Origin: CAZXBB01 sp964638815
GTDB lineage: Bacteria > Planctomycetota > Phycisphaerae > Phycisphaerales > SM1A02
Length of the DNA stretch: 33,007 nt
Reading direction: 5' to 3'
Assembly: GCA_964638815.1 (NCBI GenBank)
Contig: CAZXBB010000082.1
Coordinates: 1 to 33,007, forward strand
The translations under genes and the position numbers were made by a program. The notes beneath the pieces are model-generated. The model was not told the DNA's origin. It ran no database searches and saw only the letters and a list, made by a program, of their open reading frames with translations. How positions within the stretch are numbered: position 1 is the first letter of the stretch; each line of letters starts with the position of its first letter. Positions 5,620 to 13,224 of this stretch are shown piece after piece.

Positions 5620-8142
5620 CTAGCCCCGATACTCGTCGTCGTACTCCGCCGGCACCGGCTCGCGACCGGCCGTGACCTCGACGACAGCCCCGTCCCCGTC
5701 GTCGTCCCCGTCCTCCTCCATGGCCTTCATCCGCTCCCAGTCCTCGAGCGAGATGAGCACCTCGCGGGCGACGGAGCCCTTGTGGTCGCCGACGATGCCG
5801 GCCGCCGCCATCTGGTCGACCAGGCGGGACGCGCGGCCGTAACCGATCGAGAGGCGTCGCTGGATCAGCGAGACGGAGCCGCGGCCCGATTCGATCATGA
5901 CGCGCACGGCAGCATCGAAGAGCGGATCACGGGCACCCGCGGCGGCGGCCTCTTCCTCGCTCGCGTCGCGGGCGCGGAGCGTAATCAGGCTGCGCTCGAA
6001 GCTCGGCGCCGCGACGGTCTTGAGGAACTTCGCGACCCTTCGGATCTCGCCGTCCTCGACCAGCGTGCCTTGCGCCCGCAGAATCTCCGACTGGTGCGGG
6101 GTGAGCATCATCATGTCGCCTTGCCCGAGCAGCAGTTCCGCGCCCTTCGAGTCGAGCACGATGCGAGAGTCCATGCCGCTCGACACCTTGAAGGAGACCC
6201 GGCAGGGCATGTTCGACTTGATGAGACCCGTGACGACGTTCGCCTGCGGCCGCTGCGTGGCGAGGATCAGGTGCATGCCGACCGCCCGGGCCTTCTGTGC
6301 GAGCCGCACGATCGAGTGCTCGACCTCCTTGCACGTCATCATGAGGTCCGCGAGCTCGTCGACGACGAACACGAAGAAGGGCAGCTTCTTGGGGACCCGC
6401 GCCCGCTCCTCCGGCGTCCGGGCGTCGAAGAGCTCGTACAGCTCCTCCTCCGTGAGCTGGTTGTATGAACTGACGTCGCGCACCTGCGCTTCCTTCATCA
6501 GCTCGTACCGCTCCTCCATCCGCTCGACCGCCCACTCCAGGATCGCCGCCGCCTTCGCCGACTCGGTGACGACGGGGCACATGAGATGCGGGATCTCCGC
6601 GAACTGGCTCATCTCGACCATCTTGGGGTCGACCAGCACGAGCTTGAGCTCGTCCGGCCGCTTCGTATAGAGCCAGCTCATGAGGATCGAGTTCATGCAG
6701 ACGCTCTTGCCGGAGCCGGTCGTGCCGGCGATCAGCATGTGCGGCATGCGCGTCAGGTCGGCGACGAGCGGCTCGCCGGACGAGTCCTTGCCGAGGAACA
6801 TCGGCAGGTTCATGTTGGTGGCGTGCCCGCCGCTCATGAGCTCCTTGAGACGCACGCGTTCGCGGAGCACGTTCGGCACCTCGATGCCGATGGCGCTCTT
6901 GCCGACGATGTTCGGCACGATGCGTATGTTCTGCGTCCGCAGGGCGCGGGCGATGTCGCTGGAAATCGCGCTGATCTTGGCGACTTTCGTGCCGGGCGCG
7001 AGCTGCACTGAGTAGAGCGTGACAGCGGGGCCGGAGTCGATGCCCACGACCTCGGCGTCGATGCCGTAGGTCTGGAGAGCCTCCTCGAGCAGCTCGGCCT
7101 GCTTGCGCACGCTGCTCTCCATCTTCGCGGAGTAGTTCGTCTCCGGATCGGCGAGGAGATCCAGCGTCGGGAACTCGTAGCCGGCGAAGCTCTCCGTGCG
7201 GGGGATGTCCTCGTCGCGGGCGACCTGCTTGGTGCGCCCCGCCATGCTCACCGGCAGACGGGCGATCTTCTCCCGGAGCTGGGCTGCGCTCAGCCGCCTT
7301 CGTGCGGGGTCCGCGGTCCCGGGCTCCTCGTCCTCGTCCTCTTCTTCGTCTTCGTACTCGTACCCGTCGTCCGCCTCGTCCTCGTCCTCCTCCTCGTCCT
7401 CGTATTCGTAGTCCCCCTCGTCCTCGTCCTCGTCCTCGTACGCGTCCTCTGTCTCGTCGTGCGCCACGCGACCACCGCCCGCGATGGCCACCGCGGCGCG
7501 GGGGCGCGAGATCAGCTTGCCGACGGAGGCCATCGAGCCGCGTGCCGCCCCGACGACGCCGGCCACGCGGAAGAGCCCGCGGGCGACGACGAGGACGACG
7601 CTGTCGACGGCCACGATGAGGCCGATCGCGAGCCCGGCGAGGAGCAGCAGGAACGTGCCGACGGTGCTGAACCGCGGGACGAGCTCGGCCACGATCGCCG
7701 CGGCGGTGACCCCCGCGGGCGCCCCGGCGAGCGGGCCCGCGGTCGGCCAGAGCAGGGCGTGAAAGGAGGACAGGGCCAATGCCGCGATCACCAGGCCGAC
7801 CGTGCGCACGAGCGGGTGCCCGATTCGCCGTTCAAGCATCGTCGTGACGAGGAATCCGGCGGCGACGGCGAGGACGAGCCAGGCGCCGACCCCGACGACC
7901 TTGTAGACGCCGAACGCCGCGATCGCCCCGGCCCTGCCGCAGAGGTTGCTGACGGGGTCGTTGTGGACGGCTACGACATGCGACGGCGCATCGGCGGCGT
8001 CGAAGCTGGCGAGCGCCACCACGAGGAACACCCACATCGCGGCCGCGACCACCCACGCGACCCGAAGCAGGATCGCCGACGTCCGGACCGCGTCGTCGGC
8101 GATCCGTTCGCCCTTGCGCGCACTGACACCTTTCTTCGTCAT
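5620..8142 (-). CDS. ftsK: FtsK/SpoIIIE DNA translocase
   Basis: The 840-residue membrane motor would pump chromosome ends through the division septum and activate XerCD recombination. Four hydrophobic segments fill roughly the first 190 residues. Next comes an extremely acidic Asp/Glu/Tyr linker, then the RecA-like motor with Walker A GTTGSGKS (about 473-480) and Walker B FVFVVDELADLM. A C-terminal gamma winged-helix domain follows (RRLSIGYGRASRLVDQMAAAGIVG), which in the family reads oriented chromosomal motifs and contacts XerD. I chose the ATG at 8142; an upstream in-frame GTG at 8169 would add nine residues, and neither has a clear SD. The gene lies downstream of gpmI on the same strand, and its trailer runs to the terminator at 5152. 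A xerC/D gene lies elsewhere in the window. Confidence 0.95.
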   Translation of the reverse strand: MTKKGVSARKGERIADDAVRTSAILLRVAWVVAAAMWVFLVVALASFDAADAPSHVVAVHNDPVSNLCGRAGAIAAFGVYKVVGVGAWLVLAVAAGFLVTTMLERRIGHPLVRTVGLVIAALALSSFHALLWPTAGPLAGAPAGVTAAAIVAELVPRFSTVGTFLLLLAGLAIGLIVAVDSVVLVVARGLFRVAGVVGAARGSMASVGKLISRPRAAVAIAGGGRVAHDETEDAYEDEDEDEGDYEYEDEEEDEDEADDGYEYEDEEEDEDEEPGTADPARRRLSAAQLREKIARLPVSMAGRTKQVARDEDIPRTESFAGYEFPTLDLLADPETNYSAKMESSVRKQAELLEEALQTYGIDAEVVGIDSGPAVTLYSVQLAPGTKVAKISAISSDIARALRTQNIRIVPNIVGKSAIGIEVPNVLRERVRLKELMSGGHATNMNLPMFLGKDSSGEPLVADLTRMPHMLIAGTTGSGKSVCMNSILMSWLYTKRPDELKLVLVDPKMVEMSQFAEIPHLMCPVVTESAKAAAILEWAVERMEERYELMKEAQVRDVSSYNQLTEEELYELFDARTPEERARVPKKLPFFVFVVDELADLMMTCKEVEHSIVRLAQKARAVGMHLILATQRPQANVVTGLIKSNMPCRVSFKVSSGMDSRIVLDSKGAELLLGQGDMMMLTPHQSEILRAQGTLVEDGEIRRVAKFLKTVAAPSFERSLITLRARDASEEEAAAAGARDPLFDAAVRVMIESGRGSVSLIQRRLSIGYGRASRLVDQMAAAGIVGDHKGSVAREVLISLEDWERMKAMEEDGDDDGDGAVVEVTAGREPVPAEYDDEYRG

Positions 8143-8211
8143 AGCTTGCTGGTATCGACCATCGCGCACGGATCGACGCAGGATTCGGTGCGCAAGATTG
8201 GCCGCCCCGCG

Positions 8212-9855
8212 TTACACGAGCAACGAGCGTCCCGTCATCTCGCGCGGCTGGGGGAGCCCCATCATCTCGAGCACGGTCGGTGCGACGTCTCCCAATCGAC
8301 CGTCGGGGCGCAGCCGACGATCGGTGAAGGCCGCCCCCGCCACGTGCAGCGGGACGTCGTAGACCGTGTGCGCCGTGTGCGGCGATCCCGCCGCAGGATC
8401 CCACATCTGCTCCGCGTTGCCGTGGTCGGCGGTGACGACGACCGACCCGCCGCGGGCCAGCGTCCGGTCCACGATGCGTCCGACGCACGCGTCCACCACC
8501 TCGACGGCTCGCGTCGCGGCCTCCAGGTCACCGGTGTGGCCGACCATGTCCGGGTTGGCGAAGTTGACGAGAATGAAGGGCTCTACGTCCTCGGCGGCCA
8601 GGCGGGCCAGGACGCCGTCGCGCACGCCGGCGGCGGACATCTCCGGCTTCTGGTCGTACGTCGTCACGTCCTTCGGACTCGGCACGACAAGCCTGCTCTC
8701 GCCGTCGAACGGCTCCTCGCGGTAGTCGTTGAAGAAATAGGTGACGTGCGGGAACTTCTCGGTCTCCGCGCAGCGGAACTGCCGCAGCCCGCGCTCGGCG
8801 AGCGCGGCCCCGAGGATGCCGGTCATACGCGGGGGGCGCTCAAACGCGACCGCCACGGGGAGGCCCGCTTCGTAGTCCGCGAACGTGCAGAAATAGAGAT
8901 CGGCGATCTTCGGGCCGCGCGGGAATCCGCCGCCCTGGACCGCCGCCCACGCGTCGTCGTCGTACACGAAGGCCTTGGTGATCTCCCGCGGGCGATCGCC
9001 GCGGTAGTTGAAGAAGACCACGGCGTCGCCCGGGCGGATTGCGACGGCGGCGGGCGTACCGATCCGCGTCGGCACGATGAACTCGTCACCGGTGCGGCTT
9101 CGTTCCGTCGGCGCGTCGTAATACGCGCGAACTGCGGCCTCGGCCGACTCCGCCGTCCGTACGCGCACGCCCTCGGCCGCCTGCTGCTCGGGGCCCGGAT
9201 CCGTCCCGGTGAGACAGGCGTACGCCAGTGCGACGCGGCTCCAGCGGTGATCGCGATCCATCGCGTAATACCGGCCGATTACCGTCGCGATCCGCCCGAT
9301 GCCGGCGTCGCGCAGCTTCTGCTCGATCCGTCCGATGAAATCGATGCCACCCGTCGGGGCGGTGTCACGGCCGTCCGTGATCACGTGCACGAGCAGCCGG
9401 TCGGCGTCGATCGATTGCGCCGCGGCGAGATCGATCAGCGCGAAGAGGTGGTTGATGTCGCTGTGTACGAGGCCGTCGCTCGCGAGCCCGAGCAGGTGCA
9501 CGCGTCCCCCGTGCTCAAACGCGTGGGCGAAGGCCCGACGCAGCCGCTCGTTCTTCATGAAGGACCCGTCGCGGATCGTCCTGGTGATGCGCATCACCTG
9601 CTGATCGACGACGCGCCCCGCGCCGATATTCTGGTGGCCGACCTCCGAGTTCCCCACGGTGCCCGCGGGCAATCCCACGTCCTCGCCGCTGGTCCGCACC
9701 AGCGTGGTCGGCCAGCTTCGCTCGAGGCGATCGGCGACAGGCGTCGCCGCGAGACGCACGGCATTGAACGCGTCGTGCGCCGCGTTTGGATTGCGGCCCC
9801 AGCCGTCACGGATGACGAGGACGGCGGGCGTGTTGCGAAGCTGGGAGGAGGGCAT
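8212..9855 (-). CDS. gpmI: 2,3-bisphosphoglycerate-independent phosphoglycerate mutase
   Basis: This 547-residue enzyme interconverts 3- and 2-phosphoglycerate in glycolysis and is a member of the alkaline phosphatase superfamily with two metal ions. It starts with VLVIRDGWGRN (metal-binding Asp17). It has the nucleophile loop TVGNSEVGHQN with Ser70, then ASDGLVHSDINHL, HVITDGRDTAP, FFNYRGDRPREIT and the second metal cluster NPDMVGHTGD and VTADHGNAEQM. The length fits the family. Arg replaces the more usual Leu just before DGWG. The start at 9855 is SD-less but has TAGGCT six bases upstream, suggesting a leaderless message. It is divergent from yggS across an intergenic region that holds two copies of the palindromic element. 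Enolase, the next enzyme in the pathway, lies at 29936. Confidence 0.96.
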   Translation of the reverse strand: MPSSQLRNTPAVLVIRDGWGRNPNAAHDAFNAVRLAATPVADRLERSWPTTLVRTSGEDVGLPAGTVGNSEVGHQNIGAGRVVDQQVMRITRTIRDGSFMKNERLRRAFAHAFEHGGRVHLLGLASDGLVHSDINHLFALIDLAAAQSIDADRLLVHVITDGRDTAPTGGIDFIGRIEQKLRDAGIGRIATVIGRYYAMDRDHRWSRVALAYACLTGTDPGPEQQAAEGVRVRTAESAEAAVRAYYDAPTERSRTGDEFIVPTRIGTPAAVAIRPGDAVVFFNYRGDRPREITKAFVYDDDAWAAVQGGGFPRGPKIADLYFCTFADYEAGLPVAVAFERPPRMTGILGAALAERGLRQFRCAETEKFPHVTYFFNDYREEPFDGESRLVVPSPKDVTTYDQKPEMSAAGVRDGVLARLAAEDVEPFILVNFANPDMVGHTGDLEAATRAVEVVDACVGRIVDRTLARGGSVVVTADHGNAEQMWDPAAGSPHTAHTVYDVPLHVAGAAFTDRRLRPDGRLGDVAPTVLEMMGLPQPREMTGRSLLV

Positions 9856-9867
9856 CGATACAGCCTA
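9856..9867 (-). promoter_or_regulatory. Leaderless-type -10 box for gpmI
   Basis: On the minus strand TAGGCT (9867-9862) is followed by GTATCG and then the ATG at 9855. There is no SD. The layout matches the other TANNNT-N6-start promoters in the window. Confidence 0.45.
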
Positions 9868-9891
9868 CCTTCTGTGAGCGTGTCGGGGATT

Positions 9892-10036
9892 CCTCTGGCC
9901 GGCATTGTGCATGAAGCGAACCGTCCGGCGGACGATCCGATCGCGTGGTCGCACGTTCGAGGCTTGATGTGGTGTCAAACACGTCGGCGCCTCGCCCGAG
10001 CAACCACGCGATCGGCTTGTCGCGCCGGTTGCGCAT
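9892..10036 (-). repeat. Long-palindrome intergenic element, copy C
   Basis: Arms 9937-9963 and 9989-10015 pair over 27 positions with a 25-base loop that itself contains GTGT-CAA-ACAC. Read on the minus strand it aligns with copy A from GCGCAACC to the 3' box (TTCATGCACAATGCCGGC). The same tandem GG/AA mismatch sits at the same place in the stem. Several differences from copy A change both partners of a pair: A-T to G-C, G-C to T-A, C-G to G-C in the inner stem, and CCAGCG/CGCTGG to CCGGCG/CGCCGG in the outer stem. One pair (T-A) has become T-T. The 3' box ends 36 bases before the gpmI start. Confidence 0.75.
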
Positions 10037-10083
10037 CGCACGTTCGTGGACCGCCGGGGAATCATCGCTTCACTCCGGGATTG

Positions 10084-10135
10084 GCTGTGTATTCCAGGAC
10101 CCACCGGCTCGCTTCATACATAATCCGGGCCAGGG
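10084..10135 (+). repeat. 3'-half copy of the palindromic element, copy D
   Basis: This stretch carries the 3' box TTCATACATAATCCGGGC (10113-10130), preceded by GATTGG and GGACCCACCGG in the same order as copy A. No 27-bp partner arm is evident. It faces yggS (ATG at 10183), while copy C on the other strand faces gpmI, so the two 3' boxes point outward. CATAAT (10119-10124) may be a -10 element. Confidence 0.5.
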
Positions 10136-10170
10136 CGCCGGCCGGTGTTGTAGCCGCTCGGATCTCCTCC

Positions 10171-10182
10171 TATCCTCACTCC
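10171..10182 (+). promoter_or_regulatory. Leaderless-type -10 box for yggS
   Basis: TATCCT at 10171-10176 is followed by six bases and the ATG at 10183. The upstream bases are pyrimidine-rich (CTCCTCC), the opposite of an SD motif. Confidence 0.45.
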
Positions 10183-10992
10183 ATGGTGACTGCCGCCCGC
10201 GACCGACAGACGACGCCCTCCGGCGATTCCCTCCACGCCCGTTACGACGACGTGCGCCGACGGATCGAGGCGGCGGCCGCCCGCAGCGGGCGCCGGAGCG
10301 AGGATATCCTCCTGATCGCGGTCACGAAGAACGCGTCGATCGACCAGATCCGCCAGCTCATCTCGCTCGGTCACGTGGACCTCGGCGAGAACCGGGCCCA
10401 GGGTCTCGTGCAGCACGCGGCCCAGGTGACCGAGTTCCTTCAGCGACACCGCGAGCTTCCAAGCACCCGCCGTGGCAAGGTGCCCGAGCAGGTGCGGTGG
10501 CACATGATCGGCCACCTCCAGCGCAACAAGGTGAGGAAGATCATCGAGCTGGCCCGGCTCGTGCACTCGGTCGACTCGCTGCGCCTGGCGGAGGAGATCC
10601 AGACCATCGCCGCGGCCAGGTTGACCAGGCCGGTCGAGGTGCTGATGCAGGTCAACGTCTCCGGCGAGAAGCAGAAGTACGGCGTCGCCCCGGCCGCGAC
10701 GCGTCACCTGCTCGAGCAGATCGACACGATGTACAACGTGCGTGTGCGCGGCCTGATGTGCATGGCACCCGACACCCCCGACACCGGCGATGCCGCCGTC
10801 GTCCGCGACGTCTTCGGACGCGCACAGGAGCTCTTCGACGATATCCGTCGATCCGGGACCGCGTCGGAGCGGTTCAACATCCTCTCGATGGGGATGACGA
10901 GCGACTTCGAGACCGCGATCGAGTGCGGCGCGAACGTCGTGCGGGTCGGGACGGCGATCTTCGGCGAGCCGGAGACGCCGCCGACCGACTGA
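10183..10992 (+). CDS. yggS: YggS/PROSC-family PLP-binding homeostasis protein
   Basis: The 269-residue protein belongs to the COG0325 family, single-domain alanine-racemase-like barrels that bind pyridoxal phosphate and buffer its level without a known catalytic activity. The PLP lysine is in LLIAVTKNAS (residue 49). The other marks are LGENRAQ, WHMIGHLQRNKVRKI, VHSVDS, VNVSGEKQKYGV, GLMCMAP, and the phosphate-binding end LSMGMTSDFETAIECGANVVRVGTAIFG. An insertion around STRRGKVPEQ makes the loop before WHMIG longer than in E. coli YggS. The start has no SD but has TATCCT six bases upstream. It is divergent from gpmI, and its 3' end lies 24 bases from the rex stop on the other strand. Confidence 0.95.
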   Translation: MVTAARDRQTTPSGDSLHARYDDVRRRIEAAAARSGRRSEDILLIAVTKNASIDQIRQLISLGHVDLGENRAQGLVQHAAQVTEFLQRHRELPSTRRGKVPEQVRWHMIGHLQRNKVRKIIELARLVHSVDSLRLAEEIQTIAAARLTRPVEVLMQVNVSGEKQKYGVAPAATRHLLEQIDTMYNVRVRGLMCMAPDTPDTGDAAVVRDVFGRAQELFDDIRRSGTASERFNILSMGMTSDFETAIECGANVVRVGTAIFGEPETPPTD

Positions 10993-10996
10993 ACCG

Positions 10997-11024
10997 CGGG
11001 CTAGCGCGCTAGCGGGCTAGCGGG
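10997..11024. repeat. Short GCTAGCGG repeats between yggS and rex
   Basis: The convergent gap has three close copies of GGCTAGCG/CGCTAGCG. The last contains the rex stop codon (TAG on the minus strand). The sequence is self-complementary but lacks a T-tract, so I do not call it a terminator. Confidence 0.4.
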
Positions 11025-11679
11025 CCGGCCGGTCGTCCTGCGACCCGGTCATGCCGAGCACCATCTTGAACGCAAGCTGCTCCAGCGACACCGTGAGATC
11101 GACGCTCACGATCGCGACGTCGTTGCCGACGTTCAGGCGTCGCGGCGCGAAGTTGAGGATGCCGCGGATGCCGGCGGCGATCATCGCGTCGGCCACCTCC
11201 TGCGCGGATTCGGCGGGAACCGCGAGGAGCCCGATGCGGACATCGTGTTCGCGCACGGCGCCCGGCAGCGCCGCCACGGGAAGCACCTCGTGATCGTCTA
11301 TCGTCCGGCCGATCAGCGCGGGATCGCTGTCGCATACGGCCTTGATCTCGAAGCCCTTGCGCCGCAGTCGCCCGTATCGCAGCACGGCCCGCCCGATATT
11401 GCCGGCGCCGACCACGACGACCGGCCACGACCGATCCGTGCCGAGGATGTGGCGCAGCTCCGCGATGAGCTCCGACACCTGGTAGCCGATGCCCGGATGG
11501 CCGAACTGCCCGAAGTACGCGAGATCCTTGCGCACCTGGGCATCGGTCAGCCCGAGCGAATCGCCGAGCTGGCGCGAGTTGATCGTGCTGCGATCGGCTT
11601 CATCGAGCGCTTCCAGCTCACGCAGGTACAGGCTGAGCCGCTTGACCGTCGGACGGGGGATCTTGCCGTGGGAGGGCAT
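11017..11679 (-). CDS. rex: Redox-sensing transcriptional repressor Rex
   Basis: This 220-residue regulator senses the NADH/NAD+ ratio and represses fermentation or respiration genes when NADH is low. The N-terminal winged helix (about 10-80) has the Rex hallmarks NSRQLGDSLGLTDAQVRKDLAYFGQFG and GIGYQV. The Rossmann fold follows with VVVVGAGNIGRA (about 87-98), then VCDSDP, LAVPAESAQEVAD and GILNFAPRRL. The C-terminal swapped helix contains LEQLAFKM. The length is normal. TACACT lies ten bases upstream of the ATG, so the leader would be very short. I found no clear TTGTG-N8-CACAA Rex operator in the window. It is divergent from metF, with a 15-bp tandem repeat in between. Confidence 0.96.
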   Translation of the reverse strand: MPSHGKIPRPTVKRLSLYLRELEALDEADRSTINSRQLGDSLGLTDAQVRKDLAYFGQFGHPGIGYQVSELIAELRHILGTDRSWPVVVVGAGNIGRAVLRYGRLRRKGFEIKAVCDSDPALIGRTIDDHEVLPVAALPGAVREHDVRIGLLAVPAESAQEVADAMIAAGIRGILNFAPRRLNVGNDVAIVSVDLTVSLEQLAFKMVLGMTGSQDDRPAR

Positions 11680-11689
11680 GGGCGCGGCG

Positions 11690-11695
11690 AGTGTA
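11690..11695 (-). promoter_or_regulatory. Possible -10 box for rex
   Basis: On the minus strand TACACT lies ten bases upstream of the rex ATG, and no SD is seen. A start site 6-8 bases after the box would give a leader of only a few bases. Confidence 0.35.
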
Positions 11696-11713
11696 CCCGA
11701 TGCGCGGATCCAC

Positions 11714-11878
11714 GGGTCAGGGTCGGAGGATGAAGGGCCGCAGGATGAAGCGTCGAACGATCACGGGTCGGACGATCACGGGTCGAAGGATCACGGGTCG
11801 AAGGATCACGGGTCGGAGGATCACGGGTCGAAGGATGCAGCGTCGGACGATCAAGCGTCGAGCGATCATGGCAAGCAG
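11714..11878. repeat. 15-bp tandem repeat between rex and metF
   Basis: There are about eleven 15-base units. The central five (11759-11833) follow GATCACGGGTCGRAS almost exactly, and the flanking units are more diverged (GATGAAGCGTCGAAC, GATGCAGCGTCGGAC). The period is a multiple of three, so plus-strand frames run through it as DHGSK-like or ITGRR-like repeats, but no start and flank make a believable gene. It lies in the divergent promoter region, 83 bases before the metF -10 box. Confidence 0.85.
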
Positions 11879-11961
11879 TCGCAGCGCACCTCGCCCCCGC
11901 GTTCCCCCGTTCGCGTTCCCCCTGTCCCCCGGTCCCGGGCGCCGGGCGCCCCTCCTCGAGC

Positions 11962-11973
11962 TACACTCCCGGC
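11962..11973 (+). promoter_or_regulatory. Leaderless-type -10 box for metF
   Basis: TACACT at 11962-11967 is followed by CCCGGC and the GTG start at 11974. There is no SD. Confidence 0.45.
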
Positions 11974-12888
11974 GTGCACATCCACGACATCTTCCAGCGC
12001 GACTCGATCACCTTCAGCTTCGAGTTCTTCCCTCCGAAGAGCGAGGAGGCGTGGGGAGCGCTGTTCGATCGGATCAGCGTGTTCGAGGCGCTGGCGCCGT
12101 CCTTCGTGTCGGTGACGTACGGGGCGGGCGGGTCCACGCGCGAGCAGACGCACGAGCTCGTCGTCAGGCTGAACCAGCTTCCGCGACTCGACGCGATTCC
12201 GCACCTGACGTGCGTCTGTCACAAGCGGCCCGAGATCGAACGCATCCTCGAGCGATACTGCAATGCCGGCATCAGCAACATCCTCGCGTTGCACGGTGAC
12301 CCGCCGCGCGAGATGGCCGGATACGACCGCGCGCAGGACGACTTCCGGTACGCGATCGATCTCGTGAAGTGCATTCGGAAGTTCAACGACGCGTCCGGTC
12401 ATTGCGATCCGCGCGGCTTCGGCATCGGCGTCGCCGGCTTTCCGGAGGGGCACCCCGAGACGCTCAACCGGCTGCGGGAGATGGACCATCTCAAGGCCAA
12501 GGTCGAGGCGGGCGCGGACTACGTGTGCACGCAGATGTTCTTCGACAACAACGAGTTCTACGACTGGCGGGAACGGTGCGAGCTTGCCGGCATCGGCGTA
12601 CCCCTGCTCGCGGGCATCATGCCGATCATCTCCGTCAGGGGCATGCAGCGGATGGCCGACCTCGCGGCGGGCACGCGTTTCCCGGCGCGGCTGCTGAAGG
12701 GCATCTACAAGCGGCAGGACGACCCGGAGGCGGTGGAGCAGTTCGGGGTCCTCTGGGCCACGGAGCAGTGCCGCGACCTCCTCGACAACGGCGTGCGCGG
12801 CATCCATTTTTACACGCTCAATCGTTCGGACGCGACGAAGCGGATCTTCGAGACCCTGGGGGCCAAGGATTCCGCTGCCCTGCGCTGA
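11974..12888 (+). CDS. metF: Methylenetetrahydrofolate reductase
   Basis: This 304-residue FAD enzyme reduces 5,10-methylene-THF to 5-methyl-THF for methionine synthesis. Family marks are FSFEFFPPKSEEAW (with the catalytic Glu), FVSVTYGAGGSTRE, HLTCVCHKRPEIE, NILALHGDPP, FGIGVAGFPEGHPE, the ADYVCTQMFFDNNEFYDW segment, and VPLLAGIMPIISVRGMQRM. The length is typical for a bacterial enzyme without a regulatory domain. A GTG start at 11974 fits the protein N terminus (MHIHDIFQRD) and the TACACT box six bases before it. An 11-base direct repeat (CCCTGCGCTGA, twice) covers the stop codon and the bases just after it. It is divergent from rex and followed, after 71 bases, by a small membrane protein gene. 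Confidence 0.96.
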   Translation: MHIHDIFQRDSITFSFEFFPPKSEEAWGALFDRISVFEALAPSFVSVTYGAGGSTREQTHELVVRLNQLPRLDAIPHLTCVCHKRPEIERILERYCNAGISNILALHGDPPREMAGYDRAQDDFRYAIDLVKCIRKFNDASGHCDPRGFGIGVAGFPEGHPETLNRLREMDHLKAKVEAGADYVCTQMFFDNNEFYDWRERCELAGIGVPLLAGIMPIISVRGMQRMADLAAGTRFPARLLKGIYKRQDDPEAVEQFGVLWATEQCRDLLDNGVRGIHFYTLNRSDATKRIFETLGAKDSAALR

Positions 12889-12947
12889 CCCTGCGCTGAC
12901 CGTCGGGTCACCGCCGCCGCTCCCTTGCGGGGGCCCCGTGACCGTCC

Positions 12948-12959
12948 TATGCTGCGCCC
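12948..12959 (+). promoter_or_regulatory. Leaderless-type -10 box for the gene at 12960
   Basis: TATGCT at 12948-12953 is followed by GCGCCC and the ATG at 12960. There is no SD. Confidence 0.45.
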
Positions 12960-13190
12960 ATGCGAATCGCCCGAGGCTGCCTGCGAACGTTCAGCCGCGT
13001 CACGAGTGCTCTGGCATACGCGCTCCTGCTGGTCGCGCCGATCGTCGCGCACGCCCAGGTGACGGCCCCGCCGCAGCCGACGCTGAACCGCTCTCCGGCG
13101 GCGTGGATCGGCTACATGATCATGATCGTGCTGCTGGCGATGGTCATCGTGGTCAGCCTTCTGCCCAGCAAACGCGGACACCAGGATTGA
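12960..13190 (+). CDS. Small membrane protein of unknown function
   Basis: I do not recognise this 76-residue protein. It has a basic start followed by a hydrophobic stretch ending in APIVAHAQ, which looks like a signal peptide with an AxA-type cleavage site. A short proline-rich outside segment follows, and then a second hydrophobic helix (WIGYMIMIVLLAMVIVVSLL, about 48-67) with a basic tail, SKRGHQD. If the first segment is cleaved, the product is a tiny single-pass protein with its C terminus inside. It begins with a leaderless-type promoter and opens a run of small exported proteins before the glycogen debranching enzyme. The signal-plus-anchor architecture makes it a credible real gene despite its size. 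Confidence 0.7.
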   Translation: MRIARGCLRTFSRVTSALAYALLLVAPIVAHAQVTAPPQPTLNRSPAAWIGYMIMIVLLAMVIVVSLLPSKRGHQD

Positions 13191-13224
13191 CGCCCGGCTC
13201 GGCTGGCGCGCTTTGGAGCTCAAC

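Noticed and set aside
11714..11878. 15-bp array as a CRISPR
   Set aside because: The units are directly adjacent with no spacers and are too short, and no cas genes are present.
11691..12299. Plus-strand frame with MKGRR/ITGRR repeats through the 15-bp array
   Set aside because: It overlaps more than 300 bases of metF in another frame, and its repeats come only from the tandem DNA array. The parallel DHGSK frame has the same problem.
12878..12899. 11-bp direct repeat over and just after the metF stop codon
   Set aside because: A single short duplication that leaves the gene intact; no functional signal beyond that.
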